From assembly GCF_016124325.1 (NCBI RefSeq), contig NZ_WGNY01000044.1:1-64000 (forward strand): DNA of 64,000 nucleotides. Direction: 5' to 3'. Origin of the DNA: Phenylobacterium sp. Its GTDB lineage: Bacteria > Pseudomonadota > Alphaproteobacteria > Caulobacterales > Caulobacteraceae. Below are positions 8,592 through 17,164 of this stretch, piece by piece; position 1 is the stretch's first letter, and each line of letters opens with the position of its first letter. The translations under genes and the position numbers were made by a program. Below the pieces are notes generated by a model. It did not search any database. It saw only the letters and a list, made by a program, of their open reading frames with translations, and was not told the origin of the DNA.

Positions 8592-9085
8592 GAGCCTTCG
8601 CCCCACGAGGCTTCCCCCAGGGCCAGCCACTCGCGTCCCTCGGCGTTCACCGGCTCGGCCCGGCCGGTGATCCAGCGGCGGCAGTGCGGCGCGCCGCAGT
8701 GGCAGGCGAATTGGCGGTAGAGCCGGTCCTCGGTCGCGGCGTAGTCAATGGTCAAGAGGCCGCCCGCGCGGACGTCCTCCAGCGCCACCAGTTCGAACGT
8801 CGCCATGTCCAGCCGGCAGTTCGGCGCGCAGCTGTGCAGCAGGAAGCCGATGAAGCGGGTGTTGGAGATGTGCGCGTCCGGCCCGACCTGCAGCGTGTGC
8901 AGCAGCAGCTCCGGCCCGATGTCGCCGGTGAAGCGGTGGATCACCTCGCCGGCCCGCCGCGCGACGAGGGTCTCGACGCCCAACCCACGCTCGGGGTTGG
9001 CGTGGCAGACGCGTAATCCCTCTTCGCGGTCTTCGAGAGGCTGGGCTGCGGGATCGTCGTGGCGCAGCTCGCTACCGGCCGACAT
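8588..9085 (-). CDS. SET-domain protein (putative protein-lysine methyltransferase)
   Basis: This 165-residue SET protein carries the hallmark motifs LHSCAPNC (NHSCxPN type), LTIDYAATE, and a post-SET zinc-binding cluster CHCGAPHC. SET domains transfer methyl groups from S-adenosylmethionine to lysine side chains. The bacterial target here is unknown. The ATG at 9085 has AGGACC upstream and starts 2 bases after the stop of the RsbW-like gene. The 3' end overlaps the decarboxylase start, so the two enzymes are probably made together and may act on the same substrate or product (inference). Confidence 0.85.
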   Translation of the reverse strand: MSAGSELRHDDPAAQPLEDREEGLRVCHANPERGLGVETLVARRAGEVIHRFTGDIGPELLLHTLQVGPDAHISNTRFIGFLLHSCAPNCRLDMATFELVALEDVRAGGLLTIDYAATEDRLYRQFACHCGAPHCRRWITGRAEPVNAEGREWLALGEASWGEGS

Positions 9086-9087
9086 GT

Positions 9088-9531
9088 TCAGGGTCCTGTT
9101 CTGGAGGGCTTCGAGGCTTGTCCATAGGTCTTTACGAACCACAAACGGTTTCGGCCGTCCGCGCGCTCGTAGCGCACGCTGTCCATCAGTTCGCGCACGA
9201 GATGGATCCCCAGCCCGCCGATGGCGCGATCCTCCACGGAAAGCGCGGTGTCGGGCGCCGGCGCGTCGATCGGGTTGAAGGCCAATCCGTCGTCCACGAT
9301 CTCCATCGCCACCTCGCCCGGGCCGACGCGGACGTCGATCTCCACGCGAGGGGGTGATTCGGCGTCGCCGCCGTGGTTCAGGATGTTGCTGATCACCTCG
9401 TCGGCCGCGACCATGACCGCCGACACCGCCGCCTGCGGCGCGCCACGGTCCGCGAGGTGCGATTCGAGCGCATCGAGCGCCGCGGGGAAGTCGCTCCGGG
9501 CGTTGAGCGTGCGGGAAAAATCCGAATCCAT
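9088..9531 (-). CDS. RsbW-like anti-sigma ATP-binding protein (HATPase_c_2)
   Basis: This 147-residue GHKL ATPase has the N-box AADEVISNILNHG, the G1 box DDGLAFNP and the G2 box GGLGIHLVRELMD. It has no phosphoacceptor histidine, which matches serine kinases of partner-switching modules (RsbW/SpoIIAB). Such proteins sequester a sigma factor or other target, and phosphorylate a STAS antagonist. It is transcribed divergently from a STAS gene 114 bases away, its likely substrate, and lies upstream of the SET and decarboxylase genes. No sigma factor is encoded in the window. Confidence 0.88.
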   Translation of the reverse strand: MDSDFSRTLNARSDFPAALDALESHLADRGAPQAAVSAVMVAADEVISNILNHGGDAESPPRVEIDVRVGPGEVAMEIVDDGLAFNPIDAPAPDTALSVEDRAIGGLGIHLVRELMDSVRYERADGRNRLWFVKTYGQASKPSRTGP

Positions 9532-9645
9532 CTCGCCGGAGCCCCGGGGCTGCGCCGCCACCCGACGCCGGAGCTTAATCGAGTGGAACGATATCACAAT
9601 CGCCCCGATACTGGCCCCGGTTCGGGCCGACGGAGAAGGCGAGCG

Positions 9646-9978
9646 ATGCAGATCACCGAGGAGACGCGGGACGGCGCCGTCGTGGTTTCGGCGTCGGGCC
9701 GGCTCGACAGCAACACCGCCGCCGCGCTCGAGGCGGTCCTGCCCGCCCGCGTCGAGGCCAACGCCGCCACCGTCCTCAGCCTCGCCGACGTGCCCTACGT
9801 CAGCTCCGCCGGCCTGCGCGTGCTGCTCATCGGGGCCAAGGCCGCCCGCGCCAAGGGCCACAGGCTGGTCCTGGCCGGACTCTCCGATTCGGTCCGCGAG
9901 GTCTTCGACGTCAGCGGCTTCACGGCCATCTTCGCGATCGAGCCCGACGTGGAGTCAGCCCTCGCCAGCCTCGGCTGA
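9646..9978 (+). CDS. STAS-domain anti-sigma factor antagonist (RsbV/SpoIIAA-like)
   Basis: This 110-residue single STAS domain has the phosphorylatable serine in the conserved YVSSAGLRVLL loop. In partner switching the dephosphorylated antagonist binds the RsbW-like kinase and frees the kinase's target. The partner kinase lies divergently at 9531, and an SpoIIE-type phosphatase that could reactivate it lies at 15503. The ATG at 9646 has GGAG/AAGGCG upstream. Its 3' end overlaps the convergent HAMP/pseudophosphatase gene by 24 bases. Confidence 0.9.
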   Translation: MQITEETRDGAVVVSASGRLDSNTAAALEAVLPARVEANAATVLSLADVPYVSSAGLRVLLIGAKAARAKGHRLVLAGLSDSVREVFDVSGFTAIFAIEPDVESALASLG

Positions 9979-11196
9979 GCCCACAACCGCCACCGCGCCG
10001 TCGGCGCCCAGCAGCGCGTCGAGGTCCTCCGCGATCTCGGCCGGCCTGAGCCCGCCCGCCCGCGCGCCATAGGCCTGCGCGCGGCCCACGGCGTCCTCGT
10101 CCAGCAGCGCCAGCACCCCCGCGGCCGGAGCCGTTCCGTCGGCCCATGCTCGCCACGCCAGCCGCCGGACGGCGAACGCCCGCCGCCCGCGCGCGATCCA
10201 GCCCTCGACGTCGGAGTCTGGCGGACCGGCCTCGAAATAGCGGCGGGCGGCCAGGGCCCCGGCCAGCGCCCGCGCCGGCGTCACCCCCTCGCATTCGCCC
10301 AGCGCCACCAGTCCGGCCGCGGCCCGGTCGCAAAGGGCGTAGAAGGCGCCCGGCCCGGGTTCCCCCAGGATGCGCACGGCCACCCGCGCGCCGCCGGCCT
10401 CGGCGTCCAGGGGCGGGAACGCCTCGTCGCGCCAGGCGCGCGCGGCGGCGGCCTCGCCGCGGCGGCGGTCCCTGAGCGCCAGTTCGCGCCGTCCCCGCGC
10501 CTGCCGGGCCTCGACGCTCACCCGCATCAGCCGCACCGCCTCGGCTAGGTCCTGGGTCTCGCGGATGGCGAGGTCCTGCGGGTCGTCGGCGGCGCCGTCG
10601 CGGATCGCCGCGATCATCGCGCTGTCGCGGGCCAGCTCGCGGGTGATGCGGCGCGCGACCAGTCCGGCCAGCACCAGGCCCAGGAGGCCCGCGCCCGCCA
10701 CCAGCGCCGCCACCAGCAGCCCTACCTGGGTCACCTGGGCCGCCAGCGGTTCGGCGTCGATCAGCGCCACGGCGTAGCGGCCGTCCGCGGCCGGCGCCAC
10801 GGCGGGCGCCACGCGCCGGCCGTCGGCCGTCAGGCGCACCGGCAGGGCTGCCGCCGTCGTCGGCGGATCGAACCGTCCCGGCGGCGCCTCCGGCCCCGCG
10901 CCCGCGATGCGCCGCGCCCGGCCGTCGGCCCCTACCAGGTAGATCGCCTCCAGCCCCTCGATCTTGCCGACCGCCTTGCGCAGGGCCGCGTCGCGGCGCG
11001 GATCGGCCAGCGCCGCGGCGAGGTCGTCGTTCCCGGCGGCGAAGGCCGCGACCGTCACCGCGGCGGCCAGCGCCTGGTTCTCCAGCCCGTGCGCCGCCTC
11101 GCTCTTCTCCCAGGCGTAGAGCAGCGCCCCGTTCACCCCCGCCAGCAGCAGGAACAGGGGCACGATCATCATCAGGAAGATGCGGCGCACGCTCAT
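9955..11196 (-). CDS. Membrane HAMP protein with a degenerate SpoIIE/PP2C-type C-terminal domain
   Basis: The 413-residue protein has a transmembrane helix at about 5-27, a periplasmic sensor region to about 155, a second helix at 157-181, a HAMP-like linker and a C-terminal domain at about 255-405. That last domain lines up by eye with the SpoIIE-type phosphatase at 15503: FPPL matches FPPFP, PGAFYALCD stands where GGDLYDYHL should be, and ALGECEGVT replaces VVGDVSGKG. The metal-binding aspartates are therefore missing, which suggests a pseudophosphatase. It is translationally coupled (ATGA) to the cyclic-nucleotide-binding-like gene upstream. A regulatory role in partner switching is inferred. 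Confidence 0.7.
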   Translation of the reverse strand: MSVRRIFLMMIVPLFLLLAGVNGALLYAWEKSEAAHGLENQALAAAVTVAAFAAGNDDLAAALADPRRDAALRKAVGKIEGLEAIYLVGADGRARRIAGAGPEAPPGRFDPPTTAAALPVRLTADGRRVAPAVAPAADGRYAVALIDAEPLAAQVTQVGLLVAALVAGAGLLGLVLAGLVARRITRELARDSAMIAAIRDGAADDPQDLAIRETQDLAEAVRLMRVSVEARQARGRRELALRDRRRGEAAAARAWRDEAFPPLDAEAGGARVAVRILGEPGPGAFYALCDRAAAGLVALGECEGVTPARALAGALAARRYFEAGPPDSDVEGWIARGRRAFAVRRLAWRAWADGTAPAAGVLALLDEDAVGRAQAYGARAGGLRPAEIAEDLDALLGADGAVAVVGSAEAGEG

Positions 11197-11573
11197 GGAC
11201 GGGCGAACTCCCTGAGGCCCACCACGAACTCGGGGCATTCGCGCGCGATGGTGAACACATGCGGCTTGGCGATCACCAGCGCGCCCAGCCCCTCCGGTCC
11301 CGCGGCGATGTCGGCGGGCGTCGCCAGCCCGAACAGCAGGCCTGGGGCGTCGAACACCGTGGGCGCCGCGGCGCCGGCGGCCAGCGCGCCGCCCTCCACC
11401 GTCACGAACAGCGTCTCCGCCACCGTCCCGGCCGCCGCGACCACCCGGCCGGGCTCGAAGTCGCGCCGCCGGGCGTGGCGCGCGATCAGCAGCAGCTCGG
11501 CGTCCTCCAGCCGGTCGAAGGGCGCCACGGCGCGCAGGGCGAACAGGCGACGGACAGTCTCGGCGCCGATCAT
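11193..11573 (-). CDS. Cyclic nucleotide-binding-like domain protein
   Basis: This 126-residue protein resembles the N-terminal beta-roll of Crp/Fnr proteins: a helical FALRAVAPFDRLEDAELLLIARHA start, a charged RRRDFEPGRVVAAAG turn and hydrophobic strands with a late IAREC segment. There is no helix-turn-helix, so it is not itself a transcription factor. The diagnostic phosphate-binding cassette (GE..L...) is poorly preserved, so it may not bind cyclic nucleotides. Start and stop overlap both neighbours as ATGA, placing it inside a four-gene operon with two HAMP membrane proteins and the transporter-like gene. Confidence 0.6.
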   Translation of the reverse strand: MIGAETVRRLFALRAVAPFDRLEDAELLLIARHARRRDFEPGRVVAAAGTVAETLFVTVEGGALAAGAAAPTVFDAPGLLFGLATPADIAAGPEGLGALVIAKPHVFTIARECPEFVVGLREFARP

Positions 11574-12739
11574 GCCCCCGCCTCCCAGGCCGCGGCGGCG
11601 TCCGCCGATCCCGAGGCCCGCTCGGCGCGCCCGGATTTGCGGTCGACCGCCAGCACCGCACCGTGCTCGGCCAGCGCCAGGCCGCGCCAGCCGGCCGTGA
11701 GCTCGGGATCGGCCGCGAACCGCGCCGCGAGATCGACCATAGCCGCCCGCTCCAGCGCCGCCTCGGGACCGGCGTGCGGCGGCGGCGCCCAGATCACCCG
11801 CCTCGCCCCGTCGTCGGCCAGCGCCACCTCGCCCTCGCCGTCCAGCGCCGCGGCCAGGGTCTCGTGGTTGCGCGCCCGGTCGTGGGCCAGCGTCTCGGTC
11901 CAGGCGGCGCGCATCGAGCCCGTCAGGTGGGCCGCCAGGTCCGCCAGCGCCTCGCGCAGCCGCGCCACCTCGCGCGGCGCCTTCAGCGCCGTGGGCGGAG
12001 CGCGGTCGCCCACGGCGATCCGCAGGGCGTCGCCCTTCAGTCCCTCGATCGGCTGGGCCACCCAGCGCACGATCCAGATCGTCATGAGGGCGCTGGCCAG
12101 CAGCGAGGCCGCTCCGATCATGGCGCTGACGAACAGGGCGTTCTGCGTCGCCACCTGGATCACCGAGATGTTCACGTCGGCGCCCGCCGTGGCCGTGATC
12201 GCCCCGTCCGCGCCGCGCATCGGCGCCGCCGCCGTCTTCAAGAGGCCCCACTGCTCCTGGAACTCGATCGGCGAGATGTAGATCGTGCCGTCGGTCTGCG
12301 CGCGCCTCAGCCCGGTCCGGGTCGCCGCCGGCAGCTCGTCGGCCGCGCCGATGGACGAGTGCTCCTCCCCCTCGGTGCCGTCCAGCACGTAGAAGACGTC
12401 CTTCGGTCCGCCCAGCACCTGCGAATAGAGGTAGGTCAGTCCCAGCTCGCGCCGGATCCGCCGCAGCGGCTCGACGTTGCGCCGGTACTGCGGCGTCGCC
12501 TCCAGCGCCTCGGGATCGGCGTCGGGCTTCACCGCCTGCGCGATCAGCCAGTCGTGGTCGGCCGGGTCGATCAGGGCGCCGGTCAGCGCGCTCGTCGTCA
12601 CCAGCTTGCGCGAGAAGCCGTCCAGGATCGTGTCGTAGAGCCGGCTGTAGACCAGGGCGCCCAGCGCGATGGCGATCACCACGATGGCCGGCGTGAAGGT
12701 CCGCCAGAGCAGCGTCTGTATCGGGATCCCCTCACGCAT
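11570..12739 (-). CDS. Membrane sensor protein with HAMP domain
   Basis: This 389-residue protein has transmembrane helices at about 15-34 and 205-230 enclosing a periplasmic sensor region of about 170 residues. A HAMP segment (RWVAQPIEGLKGDALRIAVGD) follows, then a cytoplasmic tail with alternating alanine- and charge-rich stretches and no catalytic motif I recognise. The tail occupies the place of the phosphatase domain in the 15503 protein, so it may be an even more eroded relative, but the similarity is too weak to assert. Its start overlaps the end of the transporter-like gene by 8 bases. Confidence 0.65.
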   Translation of the reverse strand: MREGIPIQTLLWRTFTPAIVVIAIALGALVYSRLYDTILDGFSRKLVTTSALTGALIDPADHDWLIAQAVKPDADPEALEATPQYRRNVEPLRRIRRELGLTYLYSQVLGGPKDVFYVLDGTEGEEHSSIGAADELPAATRTGLRRAQTDGTIYISPIEFQEQWGLLKTAAAPMRGADGAITATAGADVNISVIQVATQNALFVSAMIGAASLLASALMTIWIVRWVAQPIEGLKGDALRIAVGDRAPPTALKAPREVARLREALADLAAHLTGSMRAAWTETLAHDRARNHETLAAALDGEGEVALADDGARRVIWAPPPHAGPEAALERAAMVDLAARFAADPELTAGWRGLALAEHGAVLAVDRKSGRAERASGSADAAAAWEAGA

Positions 12740-15410
12740 AGGCGCGCGTGTCCGTGGCCTTGAGCAGCGTCAGGGCGAGGTCGGGATAGCGCGCCGCGGC
12801 TTCGTCGATGTCGGGACCGGCCAGGCACAGCGTCCGGCCCTTTACCGCAAGCTCGATGGCCCGCCGCCCGGCCTCGGGGCGCACGCGTTCGGCAAGCGTG
12901 GTCAGCGCGTCGATCGAGGCGGCGGCGAACTCGGGCCGCGCGCGCAGCTCCGCCACCACGTCCACCAGCGTCACGGCGGCCTCGCCGTCCAGGTCCAGCA
13001 GCGCCGCGACGCTCTCGCGCGCCGAGGCTGGCAGGTCGCGCGCGAGCGCCGGCCGCAACGCCGCGGCGAGGCCGGCCGGCGGCGTCCGCTCGGCCAGCGC
13101 CTGGGCCGCGGCCGCGACCTCGAAGCCGCGCCCGGAGGCCAGCGCCTCCTCCAGCAGCGGGATCAGGTCGACCGCGCCGCCCGCCGCGCCCGCCCGGCCC
13201 GCGCGCCGGTTGATCAACGGGTCCAGCCGCCGCCAGGTGGCGTGGGGCAGGCCGCTGGCGATGGCCTCCACCGCATTGCCCCGCACCTTGGGGTTGGCCG
13301 AGTGCAGCGAGACGATCAGCAGGTCGAAGTCAGGCAGGAAGCCGCCGATGGCCAGCAGCTCCAGCACGAAGTCCACCGCCTCGCCGATCCGCCCCCGGTA
13401 GGCGTGGGCCAGCAGCTCCAGCGCGGGCGAGCCTTCCGCCTGGGCCTCGAACATCCGGGCGGTGGCCAGCCGTCGGGCGGTGGCGTCCAGCTCCTCGCTC
13501 ACCAGCCGGTCCAGCTGCGACAGGAACTGCGCGTACGACAGATCGGCCAGCGCCCGGGCGGCGATCGAGCGGGCCCGGTACGACGCCTGGCTGTTGGCGA
13601 GCGCCTGCGCCAGCCGCGGGATGGCGGGCTCGCCCAGCCCCGCCAGCATCGCCTCGGTGGCGCGCAGCTCGCGCGGGCTGAGCTGGGCCGCCGCCGCCAG
13701 CACCTGCGGGATCGCATCCACGTCGCCGATCACGCCCAGCAGCGACAGGGCGACCGCCCGGCTCTCGCGGTCCATCGCCGGCAGGCCCGCCACCAGCGGC
13801 GGCACGAGGCCGATGTCCCCGCGCCCGGCCACGCTGACCAGCGCCTGCAGCGCGGCCCGGCGCGCCGCGGGCGAAGGGTCCTCCAGCTTGGCCGCGAAGG
13901 CCTCGGTGGCGGGCGAGAGTTCGGCGTCGGGGTCGGCCGGACGCGCCGCCAGCGGCGGCCGGGCGTGCAGCAGGGCCCGCGCCGCCGCCGCCACGCCCGA
14001 GTCGGCCTCCTGGGTCTTCTGGCGCAGCAGCTCGCTCGCCGCCGGATCGAACGCCGGCGCCGCCACCGAGCGATCGGCGAAGTTCAGCCAGCCGCGGCGC
14101 ATGTTGTCGGCCATGGCGCCCGGGTAGAAGTGCCGCAGCGCCGTCGCCAGGGCGATCAGCGCGGCGCCCAGCAGCACGCCCACGCCCGACAGCTCCCGCA
14201 GGTCCATGTGCCTGGCGAAGAGCAGCAGGAAGCCGCCGGCCAGCAGGCTGGCCATCGGCTCGCACAGCCCCTCCACGATCGTGCGGAACGGCCGCTTCAC
14301 CGCCGAGGGCGCGGCGTTGAACAGCAGGTTCTGGTTGTTGTACTCGATCGAGGTGAGCACGCCGTGATAGGCGAAGAACGCCGCCAGCGCCGCCGCCGTC
14401 CCGCCCACCAGGAAGAAGTAGCCGAAGGCCGCGAAGTAGGTCAGCGGCAGGATCAGGGCCACGTTGCGCACCCCGATCCGCGTCACCAGCCGGTTGAAGA
14501 CGAACAGGCAGACCAGAAGGTTGAAGACGCTGGCCGCGGCGTAGAGCCGGCCGAACAGGCTCGCCAGCTCGGCCTCGCTGCGCCCCTTCTGCAGCACGGT
14601 GGCGTACTGGAACTCCGCCAGGTTGGTCAGCAGCAGGGTGACGAACAGCATCGCCGCCAGCATCAGGGCGTAGCGCGAGGTGCGGAACGTCCGCGCCACC
14701 AGCGCCAGCTGCTTCAGCACCCCGCCTTCGTCGTCGTCCAGGTCGGCGTCCGAATCGGCGATCCGCCGCCACCGCCGGCGCAGCACGATCGCCATCGGCG
14801 CCGTCGCCACCGCCACGCCCGCCCAGACCAGCAGGAAGGCCCGCGTCGGGATCGTCTCGGAGAACACGCTGACCACCCCGGCGCCCAGGCTCATCCCCAG
14901 GGCGCAGAAGGCCGAGAACAGCGGGAACAGCCGCTTGGCGTCCTGGATGTCGAAATAGGCGTCGGTGAAGTTCCAGAACAGCGAGTAGAGCGCGATGTAC
15001 CAGACCGCCAGGTACAGCTTCAGCGCGTAGTAGAAGAGGTGGTCCATCGCCGGCGGCAGACCCGCCGACAGCAGGGCCCAGCCCGCCACGCCGCCCAGGG
15101 CCAGCAGCCCCAGGGTCACGTCCACCACCCGGTCCATCGAGAAGCGGACCAGCAGGAACGAGAACGCCGCGGTGTAGATCAGCATCACCGGCGGGGTGAG
15201 CACGAAGATGACCGGCAGCTTGTCCGAGCCCACGTGGGCCAGGAACGCCGCGTCCCCGGCCGCGAAACCCACGCCAAGGCCGGCCTGCAGCAGCAGGCCG
15301 AAGAGGCCGAACTGGACGAGCTTGGGCCACTCGCCGGCTTCGACCCGCAAGATCCGGTTCAACAGGATCTGCCCGCCCTCCCCTGCAATCTTCTGGTGTA
15401 GGCCCCTCAT
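12732..15410 (-). CDS. Npt1/Npt2-type (ADP/ATP translocase-like) MFS membrane protein fused to HEAT repeats
   Basis: The first roughly 430 residues of this 892-residue protein form about a dozen hydrophobic helices resembling the Npt1/Npt2 nucleotide-transporter group of the major facilitator superfamily. From about residue 470 the protein is soluble and built of repeated helical pairs typical of HEAT repeats (for example SPAARRAALQALVSVA, ESRAVALSLLGVIGD). In free-living bacteria such fusions are unlikely to be energy parasites' translocases and may act as sensors or scaffolds in signalling (inference). It is first in a four-gene operon with HAMP and cyclic-nucleotide-binding-like proteins and is divergent from the SpoIIE-type phosphatase. 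Confidence 0.75.
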   Translation of the reverse strand: MRGLHQKIAGEGGQILLNRILRVEAGEWPKLVQFGLFGLLLQAGLGVGFAAGDAAFLAHVGSDKLPVIFVLTPPVMLIYTAAFSFLLVRFSMDRVVDVTLGLLALGGVAGWALLSAGLPPAMDHLFYYALKLYLAVWYIALYSLFWNFTDAYFDIQDAKRLFPLFSAFCALGMSLGAGVVSVFSETIPTRAFLLVWAGVAVATAPMAIVLRRRWRRIADSDADLDDDEGGVLKQLALVARTFRTSRYALMLAAMLFVTLLLTNLAEFQYATVLQKGRSEAELASLFGRLYAAASVFNLLVCLFVFNRLVTRIGVRNVALILPLTYFAAFGYFFLVGGTAAALAAFFAYHGVLTSIEYNNQNLLFNAAPSAVKRPFRTIVEGLCEPMASLLAGGFLLLFARHMDLRELSGVGVLLGAALIALATALRHFYPGAMADNMRRGWLNFADRSVAAPAFDPAASELLRQKTQEADSGVAAAARALLHARPPLAARPADPDAELSPATEAFAAKLEDPSPAARRAALQALVSVAGRGDIGLVPPLVAGLPAMDRESRAVALSLLGVIGDVDAIPQVLAAAAQLSPRELRATEAMLAGLGEPAIPRLAQALANSQASYRARSIAARALADLSYAQFLSQLDRLVSEELDATARRLATARMFEAQAEGSPALELLAHAYRGRIGEAVDFVLELLAIGGFLPDFDLLIVSLHSANPKVRGNAVEAIASGLPHATWRRLDPLINRRAGRAGAAGGAVDLIPLLEEALASGRGFEVAAAAQALAERTPPAGLAAALRPALARDLPASARESVAALLDLDGEAAVTLVDVVAELRARPEFAAASIDALTTLAERVRPEAGRRAIELAVKGRTLCLAGPDIDEAAARYPDLALTLLKATDTRAYA

Positions 15411-15502
15411 GCCGGGAAAGACCGACGGCCACGTTAACGCGGGTCACATCCCTTTCGATAGACTAGGTTGGAATCCCGGACGGAGGCAGGCGCCCGCGCG
15501 CG

Positions 15503-17134
15503 ATGGACGACGTTGGAGAAGACTTCGCCGCGCGGCCCCGCCGCTTCGGCCTCAAGCTTCAGCTCCTGCTGCTGCTCTTCGTGCTGAGCCTGACGTCGGC
15601 CGTCGCCTATTCGGCGGTGCTCTACAACATCGACCGGCACGACATCATTTCCGGCATCGACGGGCGGCTGCGCACCGCCGCCGAGGCCGTCCGCGAGATC
15701 GTGCCCGACGGCTATCATCGCCGCATCCAAGACGCCGACTCGATCCCGCCGGAGGAATTCGCCGCGCTCCAGGACCGCCTCTCGCGCTTCGCCGAGCGGG
15801 CCGACCTCGTCTACGTCTACACCTACATGCGCTTCGGGAACGAGATCCGCACGGCCTCCACCAGCGCCACCCCGCGCGAGGTCGCCGAGCACAGCGAAAC
15901 GCCGTTCTTCGCCCTCTACGACACCGCCCCGGACCGCCTGCGCCGCTCGTTCGACGACCACAAGGTCCGCTTCGACGAATACGAGGACTCGTTCGGCCGC
16001 TTCCGCTCGATCTACGTCCCCGCCCGCGCCAAGGACGGGCGCACCTATGTCCTGGGCGCCGACATCGCCCTGGGCGTCGTGCAGGACAAGCTGGTCCAGG
16101 CGCTGAAGACCTCCATCGCGGTGGGGGCGGCCATGTTCGCGCTGTCCATGGCGCTGGGCTGGCTGCTGGTCGACCGCATCGTCCAGCCGCTCACCCGGCT
16201 CACCACCTTCACCCGCAACATGGGCCAGCGGAACTTCCAGCCTGACGAGACCGAGACCGCCGCCATGCGCGCCATCAGCCGCAAGCGCGCCGACGAGGTG
16301 GGCAGCCTCGCCGAGGCCATGTCGGCCATGATCGCGCGGCTCCAGCGCTATCTCGTGGAGATGGAGGCCGCCACCGCGGCGCGCGAGCGGGTGGAAGGCG
16401 AACTGTCGGCCGCCCGCGACATCCAGGTGGGCCTGCTCCCGCGCGAGTTCCCGCCCTTCCCGGGCCGGGGCGAGATCGACGTCTTCGCCATGCTGGAATC
16501 GGCCCGCGAGGTCGGCGGCGACCTCTACGACTACCACCTGATCGACCGGAACCGGCTGTTCTTCGTGGTCGGCGACGTGTCGGGCAAGGGCGTGCCGGCC
16601 GCCCTGTTCATGGCCATGACCACCACCCTCTTCAAGGCGCACGCCGGGTCGTCCGTCACCACCGGCGAGATCATGGCCCGGGTGAACCTGGAGCTTACCC
16701 GAGACAACGCCGCCGAGATGTTCGTCACCGCCATCTGCGGCGTGCTCGACCTGCGCACCGGCGAGGTCGAATACAGCGACGGCGGCCACGAGGCGCCCTT
16801 CGTCCGCCGCGCCGGCGGCGCCATCGAGCGCCTGCCGAAGCAGCGCGGCATGGCGCTGGGCGTCTTCGACGACGCGGCCTTCGAGACCGCCCGCTTCCAG
16901 CTCGCGCCCGGCGACGCGCTGGTCCTGTTCACCGACGGCGTGTCGGAAGCCACCAACGCCGAGGACGCCCTCTTCACCAACCAGCGCATCGAGGCCGCCC
17001 TCGCCGCCGCCGAGGCCGAGGCCTCGGCCCAGGCCATCGCCCAGGGCCTGGCCGCCGACGTCCGCGTCTTCGTGGGCGCCGTCCCCCAGTCGGACGACAT
17101 CGCCATCCTCGTGGTCAGGTACGAGGGAGCCTGA
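15503..17134 (+). CDS. HAMP-linked SpoIIE/RsbU-type PP2C serine phosphatase
   Basis: The 543-residue protein has a transmembrane helix at about 19-41, a periplasmic sensor region, a second helix near 209-229, a HAMP domain and coiled coil, and an intact PP2C-type phosphatase domain from about 320. Catalytic motifs are present: FPPFP, REVGGDLYDY, VVGDVSGKGVPAAL, SDGGHEAP, LFTDGVSEA and QSDDIAIL, including the metal-binding aspartates. It should dephosphorylate a STAS antagonist such as the one at 9646 in response to an envelope signal. It is transcribed away from the Npt/HEAT operon and probably forms the input of the partner-switch locus. Confidence 0.9.
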   Translation: MDDVGEDFAARPRRFGLKLQLLLLLFVLSLTSAVAYSAVLYNIDRHDIISGIDGRLRTAAEAVREIVPDGYHRRIQDADSIPPEEFAALQDRLSRFAERADLVYVYTYMRFGNEIRTASTSATPREVAEHSETPFFALYDTAPDRLRRSFDDHKVRFDEYEDSFGRFRSIYVPARAKDGRTYVLGADIALGVVQDKLVQALKTSIAVGAAMFALSMALGWLLVDRIVQPLTRLTTFTRNMGQRNFQPDETETAAMRAISRKRADEVGSLAEAMSAMIARLQRYLVEMEAATAARERVEGELSAARDIQVGLLPREFPPFPGRGEIDVFAMLESAREVGGDLYDYHLIDRNRLFFVVGDVSGKGVPAALFMAMTTTLFKAHAGSSVTTGEIMARVNLELTRDNAAEMFVTAICGVLDLRTGEVEYSDGGHEAPFVRRAGGAIERLPKQRGMALGVFDDAAFETARFQLAPGDALVLFTDGVSEATNAEDALFTNQRIEAALAAAEAEASAQAIAQGLAADVRVFVGAVPQSDDIAILVVRYEGA

Positions 17135-17164
17135 CCCCGCTCATCCCGGCGGAGGGGGAGGCAG

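Noticed and set aside
9585..9610. GGAAC followed about 16 bases later by CGATA, considered as an EcfG (general stress) promoter before the STAS gene
   Set aside because: The expected CGTT at -10 is not present, and a GGAAC box alone is too common to call.
12669..15401. A 910-codon plus-strand open frame opposite the Npt/HEAT gene
   Set aside because: The product is Arg/Gln/His-rich low-complexity sequence, while the minus strand encodes a membrane transporter-like domain plus HEAT repeats. It is a shadow of that gene.
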